Shown piece by piece: positions 8,802-19,522 of a stretch of 64,000 nt of DNA (within the stretch, counting starts at the first letter, position 1; the number at the start of each line of letters is the position of its first letter). A program made the position numbers and the translations under genes. The notes under the pieces are model-generated. The model was not told where the DNA came from, did not search any database, and saw only the letters and a list, made by a program, of their open reading frames with translations. The DNA comes from Caryophanales bacterium UBA4855 (GTDB lineage: Bacteria > Bacillota_I > Bacilli_A > RFN20 > CAG-826), in assembly GCA_002399785.1 (NCBI GenBank), contig DHEH01000002.1:62001-126000 (forward strand), in the 5' to 3' direction.

Positions 8802-9215
8802 TCAAATTAAAGAGTATTTTATTAAATTTATACTTCCTATATAAAGCACATTCAATAGTTGTATGGTATTTTTTAGCCAAAACTTTGCATCAAAATACAA
8901 CATTTTACATTGAAGAAAATGAAAAAACACGTGACATAAAGTAAAGTTATTTCTGTAATTATTTTCTTCTAATTCTCTCAAAACGCTTTCTTTAATATAA
9001 ATAAAATTTTCTTTTACATCGTATTCTGAAGGGGTATCCCCAGGTAGTTGCTTATCACTATCATCAAGAATTTGTATACCAGCCTCTTCATTAACATATA
9101 ACATTAATAAAACATCATAAATTTGGAAAAACACCATCTTTAATATGAAAATATTGTCTTACTTTTTGAGAACATGCTTTAATTTCTGTAACAGTAATGA
9201 ATTGGTTTTAATCAT
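8802..9215 (-). pseudogene. Decayed ImmA/IrrE-type metallopeptidase
   Basis: Remnant of an ImmA/IrrE family protein. The start ATG (9215) overlaps the TGA of the upstream XRE remnant. The reading frame then shifts at least twice (after LKHVLKK and near GVFPN) before the readable part ENFIYIKESVLRELEENNYR and NNFTLCHVFFHFLQC. The zinc motif HExxH has become HVFFH, losing the catalytic Glu, and the C-terminal half is missing. Gene order and overlap match the intact pair at 53327-54394. Confidence 0.65.
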
Positions 9216-9521
9216 CCAAAACCTTCTTTAATTTTTCTAACAAAAATCAAAGGTAAATCTTTTTAATCATTGTTCATTTCAGCAAGATTAATAGATAAAT
9301 TTTGTTTGTTTCGTTTATGCTATCGTTAAGCATATCAGTTTCTTTGCTATCTAATGCATATAATTTTGAAATTCTCTCGATGTATTCCGGAGGAATAACT
9401 TTTTTCCGACCTCCAACGCGGATAAAAAGGAAACAGAAATATTTAACTTTTTTGTCATAGTTCTTAAAGACTCTTATTTTTTTCTAATTTTTCTCATCAC
9501 TTTTCCAAATTTTGACATCAT
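9212..9521 (-). pseudogene. Decayed XRE-family helix-turn-helix regulator
   Basis: Conceptual pieces read MSKFGKVMRKIRKK, then after a frameshift ESLRTMTKKLNISVSFLSALE, then after a second frameshift GRKKVIPPEYIERISKLYAL. This matches the layout of the intact regulator at 54014-54394 (helix-turn-helix followed by a GKRVFPDKWIKIL-like segment). At least two frameshifts and one in-frame stop make it non-functional. Confidence 0.65.
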
Positions 9522-9563
9522 TTTTATGCCCCGCCATCTAGTATTACTTCAATAATAATTTCT

Positions 9564-10042
9564 TCATTTCAGCGTGTTGTCTATCTTCTTCATCTTGTTC
9601 TTTAAATCAGTAGGAACCATTTTAAATAGGTGACAGTATTCCTCAGTTTGAAGCTTTTCTAATTTGTCAATAGAAATAAGTTTAATCGTTACAGATGATA
9701 AGTCATTTGTCTTAAAAGTAATAACCATATCTCTATATCCACCATTAATCGAAAAATGATATTTGCCTTTTTCAGAAACAAAACATACGATTTCAGCCAT
9801 AAATAAATGATTAAAAAGAAATACAGAATAATATGTAAACTCAATATTCTTAGCTACAATATCAACCAAGTAAAATGTAGTTGAAAACTCTTCTTCTTCA
9901 ATTCCTAGATTAGGATTTAAAGAACAGTCTATTGCTACCCTTATTTTTAAAGATACGTCATAAATATAGAAATTAACAAGATATGACTCTTGAGTTCAAA
10001 TGGGTTTCGTTCAGATTTTAAAATTTCATTTATTGTTTTCAT
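9564..10042 (-). pseudogene. Immunity-like small protein, copy 1 (frameshifted)
   Basis: It starts MKTINEILKS at ATG 10042, whose ATG overlaps the TGA of the toxin-like fragment upstream. The frame breaks within about 15 codons and a stop follows; the rest is readable as ESYLVNFYIYDVSLKIRVAI, DCSLNPNLGIEEEEF and TFYLVDIVAKNIEF to the stop at 9564. It is a paralogue of the copy at 10340-10772 and more distantly of 10760-11281. No known family is recognised. The immunity role is inferred only from position. Confidence 0.5.
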
Positions 10043-10274
10043 GTTTGGATTTCTTCCTTGTATATTTGATCTAATGGTGATTTATGACGCTTTTTGTTTT
10101 TATGCGAACAAACGTTTCCGTATTTATCAAGATATTGACCTTTTGCATTGATTATTAGATTGAATTTGTCTTCGTTTTTGATTATTTCTAGGACTATCAA
10201 TATGCACATAACACTGTGGTTTTGTGGTTGTACAATAAACAATTATATTGATTAATTTGTTAATTAATTTTCAT
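10039..10274 (-). pseudogene. Toxin-like C-terminal fragment, copy A (internal deletion)
   Basis: The first part matches copy B (11254-11739) at the DNA level as far as the IQSNNxCKR segment, then jumps directly to the 3' part (GQYLDKYGNVCSHKNKKRH, SPLDQIYKEEIQT), so roughly 250 bases are missing. The start region also contains stops. A small basic C-terminal domain next to small acidic proteins with ATGA overlaps resembles polymorphic toxin/immunity loci; the specific toxin family is not recognised. Confidence 0.45.
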
Positions 10275-10358
10275 AGTTTCTCCTTTTATTATCTGCAAAT
10301 AGTATGTGACTATTATTTAAACATGTCAGCCATTTTAGTTTACAAATATAATAAATTT
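10138..10358 (-). repeat. Direct repeat, copy A (leader and 5' end of toxin-like gene)
   Basis: About 220 bp closely similar by eye to 11603-11822, covering the untranslated leader (TTTATTATCTxCAAAT...), the AAAGGAGAAACT ribosome site and the first codons of the toxin-like gene. Confidence 0.75.
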
Positions 10359-10772
10359 TCAAATCCCTTATCATGTATATGTTCCAAAACATCATTAGAT
10401 ATTACTTTTATTGGAACATACTCAAGATCATCACTTTCAAACTCTATATATGCTTCTCTATAATTATCATAAGTAAGAACATCTAAATAATAGCGTTTCT
10501 TTTTGTAAGAAAAATCTAAAATTTGTAAGTCAGTTTGACCTTCTATTGAATGAAATTCATAATCGGTAATCTTAAACTTTTTAGTTATTGTATCAATCAA
10601 ATAAAATGATGTCGCATATTCGTCTTCTTTTATCCCAAACTCTTCATTTAATGAACAGTCTATTGGTAGTCTAATATGAATAATCTCATTAGTAATATGA
10701 AAATTAACAACATATGACTCATGAGCACAAAAGGGACTTTTTTAGATTTTAAAAATTCATTAATGGTTTTCA
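10340..10772 (-). pseudogene. Immunity-like small protein, copy 2 (single frameshift)
   Basis: It starts MKTINEFLKSKK at ATG 10772 and shifts frame at a run of six A residues, then reads SPFCAHESYVVNFHITNEII, HIRLPIDCSLNEEFGIKEDE and YATSFYLIDTITKKF to the stop at 10340. The start lies inside the 3' end of the copy 3 gene. One base restores a full frame of about 144 codons, so this is either a recent pseudogene or phase-variable at the homopolymer. It is acidic and probably cytoplasmic (no signal). Function unknown. Confidence 0.5.
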
Positions 10773-11281
10773 TTTTTGTTGCTCCCTTTTAGAATCTTAC
10801 AAACCTCATTAAATTTTCTTTTGTATAATTCACTCGTTTCCAAATTGTATTCATGCAAATCATATAAATCATTATTATCGTCAACAATTAAATTTAATTC
10901 TTCATAATCTACAGTTTTAAAAGGATCATAAAATACATTTTTGCTTTTAAACTGAAGTGAAATCGTTCCTAGATTTTTATCCCCTTCAAAACCAATTGAA
11001 TACTCATCATTTATTACAGAAAATTCATTTACTTCCTTCAAAAAAAGATTATTAAAGAAATAATAATTACATTTAAAAATTTCTATATTGAAAGCAATCA
11101 TATCGATTATATAATACTTTTCTTTAATCGAATTTGTTTTTATATCTAAAAATTTTTTAAAAACAATCTAAAGCTATTCTGATATGTAAATAAGATTTAC
11201 TTATATAATAATTAACCATCAACGATTCGGTAAAATTTATCTCTTGTAAATTGTTATTTATTTTTAAAATCTGTTTTTCCA
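10760..11281 (-). pseudogene. Immunity-like small protein, copy 3 (frameshifted at a T run)
   Basis: It starts at ATG 11281 inside the end of the toxin-like gene (MEKQILKINNNLQEINFTES) and continues YYISKSYLHIRIALDCF. A stop follows at a T/A homopolymer; a one-base shift restores FKKFLDIKTNSIKEKYYIID and on to the stop at 10760. The pattern HIRIALDC ... YxIDMI ... aligns with copies 1 and 2. Family not recognised. Confidence 0.45.
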
Positions 11282-11739
11282 TTTTTTAAATTCTTTCTTA
11301 TGTATATTTTATCAAGCGGAGTTAAATGATGTCGGGATTTTTTGACAGAACACACTTTCCCATATCTATCATAATATTGATAAGACATTGCTTTTTGCAC
11401 AAACGATTGATCGCCGGAAGACCCATGCCAATGATAATGTGCATACTGTCTATTGTTTTCAAAATCATAACGTACTAATTATGAATTTGATTTTCTAATA
11501 AAAAACACGCCTTGTTTATTATTTGAAAATTTAATAAATTTCCGCCCTTTCTTTGTTAATAAATTTGGATTAGATGGTAAGTATGAACCATTATATACAC
11601 CTAACCTTTTACACCGATTATTAGATTGAATTTGTCTTCGTTCTTGATTATTTCTAGGACTATCAATATGCACATAACATTGTGGTTTTGTGGTGGTGTA
11701 ATAAACAATTCAATTGATTAATTTCTTAATTAATTTCAT
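11254..11739 (-). pseudogene. Toxin-like small protein, copy B (two in-frame stops)
   Basis: One continuous frame of 162 codons from ATG 11739, with an AAAGGAG ribosome site, is interrupted by TGA at codon 10 and TAA at 11479-11481. The readable text includes YVHIDSPRNNQERRQIQSNN, YDFENNRQYAHYHWHGSSG, and the basic, His-rich tail YYDRYGKVCSVKKSRHHLTP followed by LDKIY. The tail recurs in copy A. It has the size and composition of a detached polymorphic-toxin C-terminal domain, but I do not recognise the family. Confidence 0.45.
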
Positions 11740-11822
11740 AGTTTCTCCTTTTATTATCTACAAATGTTATGTGACTATCATTTAAATATGTCAACCGTTT
11801 TAGTTAACAATATTATAAATTT
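11603..11822 (-). repeat. Direct repeat, copy B
   Basis: Partner of 10138-10358. Both copies end at the same AATATTATAAATTTT-like boundary upstream of the toxin-like gene, consistent with a tandem duplication of a cassette of about 1.45 kb. Confidence 0.75.
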
Positions 11823-11904
11823 TACTTTTTAAAATAATAGGTAATTAAGAGATATTGAAAAATATTTTATGTTAGACATTAATTTTTCATATTTATTATC
11901 TTAT

Positions 11905-11936
11905 AAAAAGATACCAACCAAAGGTTGGTATCTTTT
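11905..11936. terminator. Bidirectional terminator after the large repeat lipoprotein
   Basis: AGATACCAACC (11909-11919) pairs with GGTTGGTATCT (11923-11933) around a 3-nt loop, flanked by A5 and T4 so it works on either strand. It ends the leftward gene 11963-15210. Confidence 0.88.
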
Positions 11937-11962
11937 GTACAAATCAATTCTTAAAACTCTAA

Positions 11963-14900
11963 CTACTTTAATATTGCATCCGTTAATGAAAACGCAATAG
12001 ATGAATCATTAAAATCTTCAATAGAGCCGTTCATAGTAATATAAGCAGCAGTCTCTCCTACTGCAGGATGATACTTAATAACTAAACTTGAAGCGGTACT
12101 ACCTCCAAATCCGTATTCAGTATCAAGGGTTATAAGAGTATCTTCGCCGGTTAAATCTTCAGCAAAAGAACAAGAAGCAAAACGCAACATTTCAACTTCA
12201 CTACCATATGTACCGTCTTCTGCTTTTAAAGCTGAAGTACAATAAAAGTTTTTTTCATCAAATTTAACAGTTAATCTATAAGTTTTTGCACCAACTGCTA
12301 AGTCACCTGAAGCAAAACTAATTGCTGTAGATGCATCAAGTTTTGTTGATCCTTTAACAGTATAATTTGTTCCTTCTAAAACTAAAACTCTTGTAATAGA
12401 AGGATTAGATGATGAAAATCCATCACAACCAACTAATGTTAGTTGTTTTTCCATAATTGGTTCGCTTTCTGTGCCAACATTAACATCCTTGACAGAATAT
12501 GTATATGCCGAATTATTAAATGAACTAAACTTAGCTGAACCGAATCCGTCAAGGATTAAATTACCGTAATCGGTGGTAGAAGCCTTTGCAGTGTAGGTAC
12601 CGCTAATTCCGTCAGATATGACTGAAACACATGCTGATGAGCTGCTAAATTTGACTGTTTTATAAACAGCATTACTTGAATCTTTTAATTCAATTATTCC
12701 GTCACTCTTAAATTCACTTCCAGACACAACTTCAGCAGTTAATCCGGTTTTAAAAGTATTGTCAGTTAAATCAACATATGCATAATAAGCGGTTCCACCA
12801 ATTGTTTGTTTGACCACAGCTTTCTTTGCGTCACCATCCACTTTTGCATAACTTAATGCAGAAGTTTCACCAGTTTCACCAAGTTTCATAAGTGCACTAC
12901 TAGCAATATCATCGCCAACTTTTAAAACCCATCCATCTTGATAAATAAATTTATCAGTTCCAGCCGTTAAAGTCTTGTTGTCGTCAGCAAGAGTTAAAAC
13001 AGTAGTTCCTAAACTCGATAAACTAGACGATGATGTCTTATACGCATATAATCCAAAATTATCAATTCTTAAAAATTCTTTTTTAACAACTGTTGATACA
13101 CCACCCCACCAATCTTCTTCTTCAACCATATTAAGCAACGATCCAGAATAATCACCAACAAACTCTTTACCTACAAATACAAATTTTGAATAAGATTCTG
13201 TAGCAACAAATGTTAATTCTTGTGATTTTGGTTCAATATAATTCCAATAATAATCTCCTTGAGTCCAACTAGAATATATTAATTCTGTAGAGCCATTCTT
13301 AACGCTTGTAAGCTTATATTCGCCATTTGACTCTCCAGAAACATCAGTAGCTTTAAAGAAAATCTTTTCTTTACTATTTGGAAGTTTTGTAAGTTCTGTA
13401 TAAGCCTTTGTTGAAGAATTATACGAATAGAACTTTAATTGCATGTGTTCACTATTTGTAACATTAAAAGCAACTTCAGCAACTTTGCTCGTAGTTTTAA
13501 TAACAATTTTGCCACTAGTTACCTTGAAATGATAAGCAGCTCCATTAACACCACCACTACACTCGCCTTCATCAACACCATCGACACTATAAGTAACCGA
13601 GTCAGGAAGGAAACCATCCTTAGCAGCGACATTAAAATATAAACTTTGTCCAATAGGAGCAACAAAAGCATAATTATCGGTTTCACCAAAACCAACACTA
13701 TCTGTACCAGTATTACTTTCTGATCCTACTCTAAAATTAGATACAGAAATATTTGCATCATTTACAACACTAACAACAACGGAAGATTGTTCGCCAGTAA
13801 TTTTAACCTTAACATTTTCGGCAGGCATTTTGAAAGTATATTTTTCTTTAGTAACCGTACCGTTATAACTTACAGAAGGTGCTGTATGTGTAGTTTCAAT
13901 TACACCCACTTTAATTGCAGAGACTTCAAATTTAGTTATAACAAACCCAGTATTAACTTGTGGATATAAACTAACAGTATCACCTGGTTCATATTTATCT
14001 TCAGCTCCATCAATATTTCCGGCTAATCCATTAAAACTAGTAGTAATACCATATGTTTTAGTTGAAGAATAACCACTAAAACTAACATTATAACTTGGCA
14101 TAACCAAACTTATAGAATAGTCATAAACTTTAGTTGTGCTATTATAAATTTTCTTTTCCGAAGTTAAATATTTATAATTATAAGTACCATCTTCATTATA
14201 TTTAATTCTAGCAGCTTCAATAAGTTGATCTCCATCGGCAGCTTGTTTATTAGCAAACCATAAAGTAATACTTTGACCAGCAACAGCTGTTGTAATTACT
14301 TCGCTGTTTTCGTTTTTGACTGAAAAATCGAAACTACTCAAAAATGATGTGCTAAATTTATTTGTAAGAGAATATTCAATTTTTGCAGGATCATCATCTA
14401 AAACCACTGAAATAGTAACTGCTTTGCTTGGCATAGCAAACTTAACTTCTCCGCTTTGGGCAGGAAGATCGATTTCATTAGCTTTTAAACTTGAAATCAT
14501 TTTTTTAGCATTCTTGACATTTACATTTAAAACAACTTCTTCTCCAGCAACATATTCAGCTTTATCACTTGTAATCTTAATATCTTCAGTTGCAGCAGGT
14601 AAAGTTAAAGCAAATTTTTCAGCAGTCGCGACATCTTTTAATGTAACGGACACTGTGATATTTTGAGCTGGCATAATAAATGAATATTTTCCGTCAGCAT
14701 CAAGAGCAACACCAGCATCGCCAGCAACAACCCCCGATACAAATTTATCGTTATTCTTTAATGAAAGAGTTAAAACAACTTTTTCACCAACTTTTAGTCC
14801 AGCAACTTTGTTTGCTTCAACTTTAAGATCAGCGCTTTCTTCTGGTAAAGTGACCGCAAAAGTTGCATCAGGAACAACATCTTCAGTAACAACTGAGACA

Positions 14901-15210
14901 TTGACATCAGCACCTGGCATAGTGAAAACAAATTTACCACTAGCATTTGCACCAACCACCATCTCATTAACTTTAATTCCAGTAATTACCTTATTAACAC
15001 CAGAATTTAAAGCTGCAGTAACGGTGACAGTCTCTCCAATTTCTGCTTTTTCTTTATCAGCACTTACATTACCATTTAAAAATGCAGCAAACGAAACTGT
15101 ATATTTGGTTGCTTCAACAACTGGTGTTTCAGTTTTGCAACTTGCCAACGAAGCAGCGCAACCTACTAAAGTCAATGAAGAAACCACCATTAAAATTTTT
15201 GATTTTTTCA
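11963..15210 (-). CDS. Large lipoprotein with tandem bacterial-repeat beta domains
   Basis: Signal peptide with lipobox SLASC. After it come at least three successive modules of about 85 residues, each built on VGEKVVLTLSLKNN-like and KYSFIMPAQNITVSV-like strands; the terminal signature F(I/T/A)MPxxxVxVxV recurs near residues 115, 200, 285 and, more degenerate, 400 and 490. Such repeats are typical of surface proteins of gut Bacillota. The C-terminal half (about 600-1082) is Ser/Thr-rich beta structure without a recognised domain. The start is ATG 15210, with AAAGGAG upstream. Divergent from the lipoprotein pair at 15446 and 16490. A role in adhesion or binding is only inferred. Confidence 0.8.
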
Positions 15211-15445
15211 TAAAAATCTCCTTTGTAAATTGATTTAATAACAAATTGGTTCCATTTAATAGACATTTTGTCAAAATTTTAATATTAATTTAATACAAAA
15301 CTTATACAACAAAATCCTAAAACTTCTATATAAAGGAAAAAATATAAATTAAGTAATATTAAGATGATATTAAATTTTTATAATAATTTAATTTAATTTT
15401 TTTATAATTTGTATAATTATAATGCTTTTATATTAGGAGGTTTTT

Positions 15446-16474
15446 ATGAGTTTATTAAGAAGTAAAAGATTATTTATTGCATCTTCTATACTTTTAGTAT
15501 CAATTTTTGCAGTGCAAGGTCTGTCGTCCTGCAATAGTTCAGAGAACAAATTAGGTGATGCATTACAGTTATCAGTTGATGATTCAATGAATTTATTAGA
15601 AAAAATTACAGAAAAAGATGAAACAATTGATGTTACGAAATTAAAATTTAGTACAGGAGATTCTAAAGTGGCACGTGCTCTAACAGACGGTACACTTATT
15701 GGTTACACGAAAGGTTCGACAGTTGTATCTGCAACACTTGACGATATTGTTATTTATCAAAAAACAGTTGAAGTCAGTGATTATACACACTTAACAACCA
15801 CTTCTGCTAATCTTTCCGGATCTGGATACAGCATGACTATTGGCGGTTTTTTAATCGATTTAAATGTTGGTGCTTATTTAGCTAAAGGAAAAGTTTATAC
15901 ATTTTTAGCAAGTTTTAAAGGTTGTGCAAATGATAGCCAAGAATTCTTCGTCTCAATGAGTGATGAATCAGTTGCTGAATATGAATATGTCATTCCAGAA
16001 GGTTCAACAGTAGGAAAACCAACTGTTAAAGCTAAGAAAGTTGGTGATTCTGTTTTTACTATTACAAACGCCGATGGAATTGTATGTTATCGAGAAGTTA
16101 TTCAAGTAAGAAGAGGCTTTACAAGTAACATTCAAGCAGTCGATTATCTTACACATGTTGATCAATGGACAAATTGGGGTTTTATTGATTCCCAAACACC
16201 TACACCTGGAGGTTGTAAAATGGCCTTCTTAAGTGGAACAAGTGGAATCTTTACAGGAAAAGATGGTGGAGTTGATTTAGCAACAATCGAATTTACATTT
16301 ACATATGATTCAGCAAATTCAACTGAAGAAGAATTTATTTATGTTCTTGATTCGTTCCAAAATACTGCTACAGATTTAAAAATTACTAAATTAGCCTTAT
16401 CATCTACTGGAGATATGATCCATGTTTCCAATAGCTCGTTATTATTAGATGTTTTTACTCCTCAATCAAATTAA
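15446..16474 (+). CDS. Lipoprotein with BIG_2-like domains
   Basis: Signal peptide ending in LSSC (Cys about 29). Residues about 40-110 (SVDDSMNLLEKITEKD...SKVARALTDGTLIGYTKGST) and 135-225 (SDESVAEYEYV...VKAKKVGDSVFTITNADG) follow the BIG_2 pattern of variable, then constant, then KxGxxxIT strands. The last third is unassigned. A strong AGGAGG site is 7 bases before the ATG and a TATAAT box is at 15412-15417. It lies 15 bases before the next lipoprotein gene and is surely cotranscribed with it. Function unknown. Confidence 0.8.
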   Translation: MSLLRSKRLFIASSILLVSIFAVQGLSSCNSSENKLGDALQLSVDDSMNLLEKITEKDETIDVTKLKFSTGDSKVARALTDGTLIGYTKGSTVVSATLDDIVIYQKTVEVSDYTHLTTTSANLSGSGYSMTIGGFLIDLNVGAYLAKGKVYTFLASFKGCANDSQEFFVSMSDESVAEYEYVIPEGSTVGKPTVKAKKVGDSVFTITNADGIVCYREVIQVRRGFTSNIQAVDYLTHVDQWTNWGFIDSQTPTPGGCKMAFLSGTSGIFTGKDGGVDLATIEFTFTYDSANSTEEEFIYVLDSFQNTATDLKITKLALSSTGDMIHVSNSSLLLDVFTPQSN

Positions 16475-16489
16475 AAGGAAATATTAAAT

Positions 16490-19400
16490 ATGAAAAACAG
16501 AAAAATTTTAATTCTTGCAGCTTGTGTCTTACTCGGCACTACTGCTGCCACAACATTAATTGGATGTGACAATAACACTGATGTTATCGTTGATGAAAAA
16601 GTTTTAACTTTCTCAACCAAAACTGAGACTATGAAAAAAGGTGGAGAATTCCTTTTCGGAGTTCTTGCCGGTGGTAAAACTATCGAAGGAGTTGCTTTTG
16701 CTTCTAGTAATAAAGCAGTTATCCTTATTGATTCAGCTAACGGAACTGCTAACGCAATCGGCGCTGGTGTTTCTAAAATTACTGCCTCTGTTGAAGGTTA
16801 CGCAACCATTTCAGTTACAGTTGTTGTCACAGACGACTCTTTAAAAACCATGATCATTGGTGGAGAAACCACTGTTGAAGCTGGCAAATCAATCTTACTT
16901 ACTGCTAGTGAAAACGGAACAGAAATCACCTCCGGATTAACATGGAGTTCAGAAAATACCAATATCGCCATTGTTTTAGCAACAGGCGCTGTTAAAGGTA
17001 TTAAAGAAGGCTCAACAAAAATTTGGGTTAGTAAAGATGGCTTCAATCCTGCTACTACCACAATTACAGTTACTAAAGGTGATGCTGCAGAAGTCGATAC
17101 TTTCTCCATTACATTTAAGAAAACTGTCGGTGTTACATTTAATGCTGATAAGCAAAACGCCAAAGAAGGCGATACAGTATCATTTACAATTACTAAAGCA
17201 ACTGGTATTACCATTGATGAAGTAACAATGAACGACACAGTTCTTACTCCTGATGCAAGTGAAAAATATACTTTCACAATGCCTAAAAAAGACGTTATTA
17301 TCAGAGCTTCTGTCACAATTGATAGCGATGTCGCTGTCGTTGGCGATTTAGCTTTTGCTCTTGTTGAAAATGAAGATCACATCTTTGAATCTGAAGAGAT
17401 TTCAGTTGTTAACGACAGCGATTTAACATTTGCAATCAAACAAGCAGATGATTCAACTCGCACTTTATGGCTTCAAGATATGGATTATGCAAGATGTTTT
17501 GCTACAATCCAAATTGCTGATGGCGATGCTGCCTTTACACTTGCCGGAGGATTTAAATATAAATTCTTCTACGATGCATCTACTAATAACTCTTTCATTA
17601 AGAGAACTCAAGTTATTACAACTCCAAACAACGAAGTTGCATTAAGTTCACTTCTTGATGCTGGAAAATTTAGATATAGATATGGTTTATATAAAGATGA
17701 TGTGAGGAGTGTCAATTATGAATCTACAGGAACTGATACTGAATCAATCAAGTACACCTGGAATAAATATAAGGATAATGTCACTATTGCAACTGCAACT
17801 GAACCAGTTACTAATTTAGCAAAAGGTGTCGAATACAAGGCAATTAATGGTGATGTATTAACTTATATTGATTCATATAATAATGCTAAATTCGATACTA
17901 CTAATAACGAAGATACTACTGCCAAGAGCGGTAAATATAAAGTTGTTGCTTCTAAGAGTTCAGATGATCCAGATAGAGCCTATAAAGTCACTACAAGTGA
18001 TGCCACGGCTCTTGTTAACAACGGATTTGCTCACGATGGATTAGCAATCGAAAACTTAATTTATGATTCATACCGCAGCGGATTCTCAGTCGGCGACGAT
18101 GAATGGGTTGGCCACATTCTTCAATCTGGTAGCCGTGATATTAAATCAGTCTCAAATGCTGATGGATCATTCACTACTACTTTGATTTCAAACAAAACTT
18201 ATAACGATTCAACAAATAGTTATTATGCTCACTTTGAATATAAAGCTGTTATTACCTTTAATAAAGATGGTTCAATTTCAAGCGGAATATACAACGAACA
18301 AAGTTTTGATCAAACTGCTTATGATACTGCAAATGACAAATGGTTAATTGGCGGAAAAGATAAAGGAACAACTTTAAAAGATCTTAAATTCTCCTTTGCT
18401 TATTCTACCGAATTAGAAGCTGCTCCAGCTTTCGATATTACTCCTTACTTTATTCAATCTATTGATAGCGCAACAATTAACAACAGCAAAGTCAATACTG
18501 ATGATTCAAAGAATATTTTACAAAAAGGAAACGTCATTAATGACTATTTAGCTATTAATACATTCACTCCTTCCACAGCCTTAGATGCTTGGCAATACAC
18601 CGTCACTGCTACAAGCGATGAATCTATTGTTAAATATTTAGATACCTATAGAAGATGGCAAGTTGTCGGATTTGGTAATGTTGACTTAACATTAGGAAAC
18701 CACGTCGATACTGTTGTCACGAAAGTTGTTAGTGTTGAAGTTCCAAATACTGTCGGTGTTAGAAATGTCTACTTTGATGCCGGTTTATCAAGTTACTTTG
18801 ATGGGATTGAATGCACAACTGCTCAAGCTGTTACAATTTATGCTGGTAGAAAAACTAACTCAATCTTAAGAGTTTCTCCAACATCTGCTGATGACACTCA
18901 ACTTCACTTCGAAATAAGTGATCCAAGTTTACTTAGTGTTGACTACAATGCTGAAACTAACAAATTTATTCTTGATGCAACTAATGCAGTTGTCACCAAA
19001 AATACTGTTGTTACAATAAAAGTCACTGCCGATAACTGGGATACTGAATACGGAACCGGTGTTGTCACCTTATCAATTACTCTTGTTCCTGCACCAACCG
19101 TCACTGTTGAAAAAGTTGCTGGTACATGGACTGGAACATACAGCGGAACAAACAATGCTTCTCAATATAACCTTACTATGTCTAGTACTGAAACTAAAAC
19201 AATTGGTGATGTTGTATATAATAAAGGTAAAATAGTTGTCACTGGCTCATATTCTGGTACATTAGAATTTGGTTGGAAAGTTGAAAATGGAGAACTAAAA
19301 TTCAAGAGCCCTGATTATTTAGAATTTATCGATCTTGATTATGATGAATCAACAGGCAAGTTAGGAATGTTCTGGATGACAGAACCTGGAATGAGCGAAA

Positions 19401-19501
19401 GCGAAGAATCTGTCACAACAGTTCATATTGGATATTACGACGAAGGTGATGAAGATACTCAAGCTTCTTATGGATATTTTGATTTAACAAAGTCTGCCTA
19501 A
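16490..19501 (+). CDS. Large lipoprotein with BIG_2 and bacterial-repeat domains
   Basis: A 1003-residue surface lipoprotein; lipobox LIGC (Cys about 26). Two BIG_2-like domains (about 35-115 and 120-200; motifs SSNKAVILIDSANGTANAIG and WSSENTNIAIVLATGAVKGI) are followed by one repeat domain (about 205-280) ending in YTFTMPKKDVIIRASV. The remaining 700 residues are unrecognised beta-rich sequence; the last 110 (VAGTWTGTYSGTNNASQYNL onward) resemble a small lipocalin-like or META-like barrel by eye only. Codon choice looks more GC-rich at third positions (more C-ending codons) than its neighbours. Confidence 0.8.
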   Translation: MKNRKILILAACVLLGTTAATTLIGCDNNTDVIVDEKVLTFSTKTETMKKGGEFLFGVLAGGKTIEGVAFASSNKAVILIDSANGTANAIGAGVSKITASVEGYATISVTVVVTDDSLKTMIIGGETTVEAGKSILLTASENGTEITSGLTWSSENTNIAIVLATGAVKGIKEGSTKIWVSKDGFNPATTTITVTKGDAAEVDTFSITFKKTVGVTFNADKQNAKEGDTVSFTITKATGITIDEVTMNDTVLTPDASEKYTFTMPKKDVIIRASVTIDSDVAVVGDLAFALVENEDHIFESEEISVVNDSDLTFAIKQADDSTRTLWLQDMDYARCFATIQIADGDAAFTLAGGFKYKFFYDASTNNSFIKRTQVITTPNNEVALSSLLDAGKFRYRYGLYKDDVRSVNYESTGTDTESIKYTWNKYKDNVTIATATEPVTNLAKGVEYKAINGDVLTYIDSYNNAKFDTTNNEDTTAKSGKYKVVASKSSDDPDRAYKVTTSDATALVNNGFAHDGLAIENLIYDSYRSGFSVGDDEWVGHILQSGSRDIKSVSNADGSFTTTLISNKTYNDSTNSYYAHFEYKAVITFNKDGSISSGIYNEQSFDQTAYDTANDKWLIGGKDKGTTLKDLKFSFAYSTELEAAPAFDITPYFIQSIDSATINNSKVNTDDSKNILQKGNVINDYLAINTFTPSTALDAWQYTVTATSDESIVKYLDTYRRWQVVGFGNVDLTLGNHVDTVVTKVVSVEVPNTVGVRNVYFDAGLSSYFDGIECTTAQAVTIYAGRKTNSILRVSPTSADDTQLHFEISDPSLLSVDYNAETNKFILDATNAVVTKNTVVTIKVTADNWDTEYGTGVVTLSITLVPAPTVTVEKVAGTWTGTYSGTNNASQYNLTMSSTETKTIGDVVYNKGKIVVTGSYSGTLEFGWKVENGELKFKSPDYLEFIDLDYDESTGKLGMFWMTEPGMSESEESVTTVHIGYYDEGDEDTQASYGYFDLTKSA

Positions 19502-19522
19502 TTAATAATTTATATTCATACA

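Noticed and set aside
14316..15233. Open frames on the plus strand opposite the large lipoprotein gene
   Set aside because: They lack ribosome sites and mirror the Thr/Ser/Val-rich repeats of the opposite-strand gene; shadow frames.
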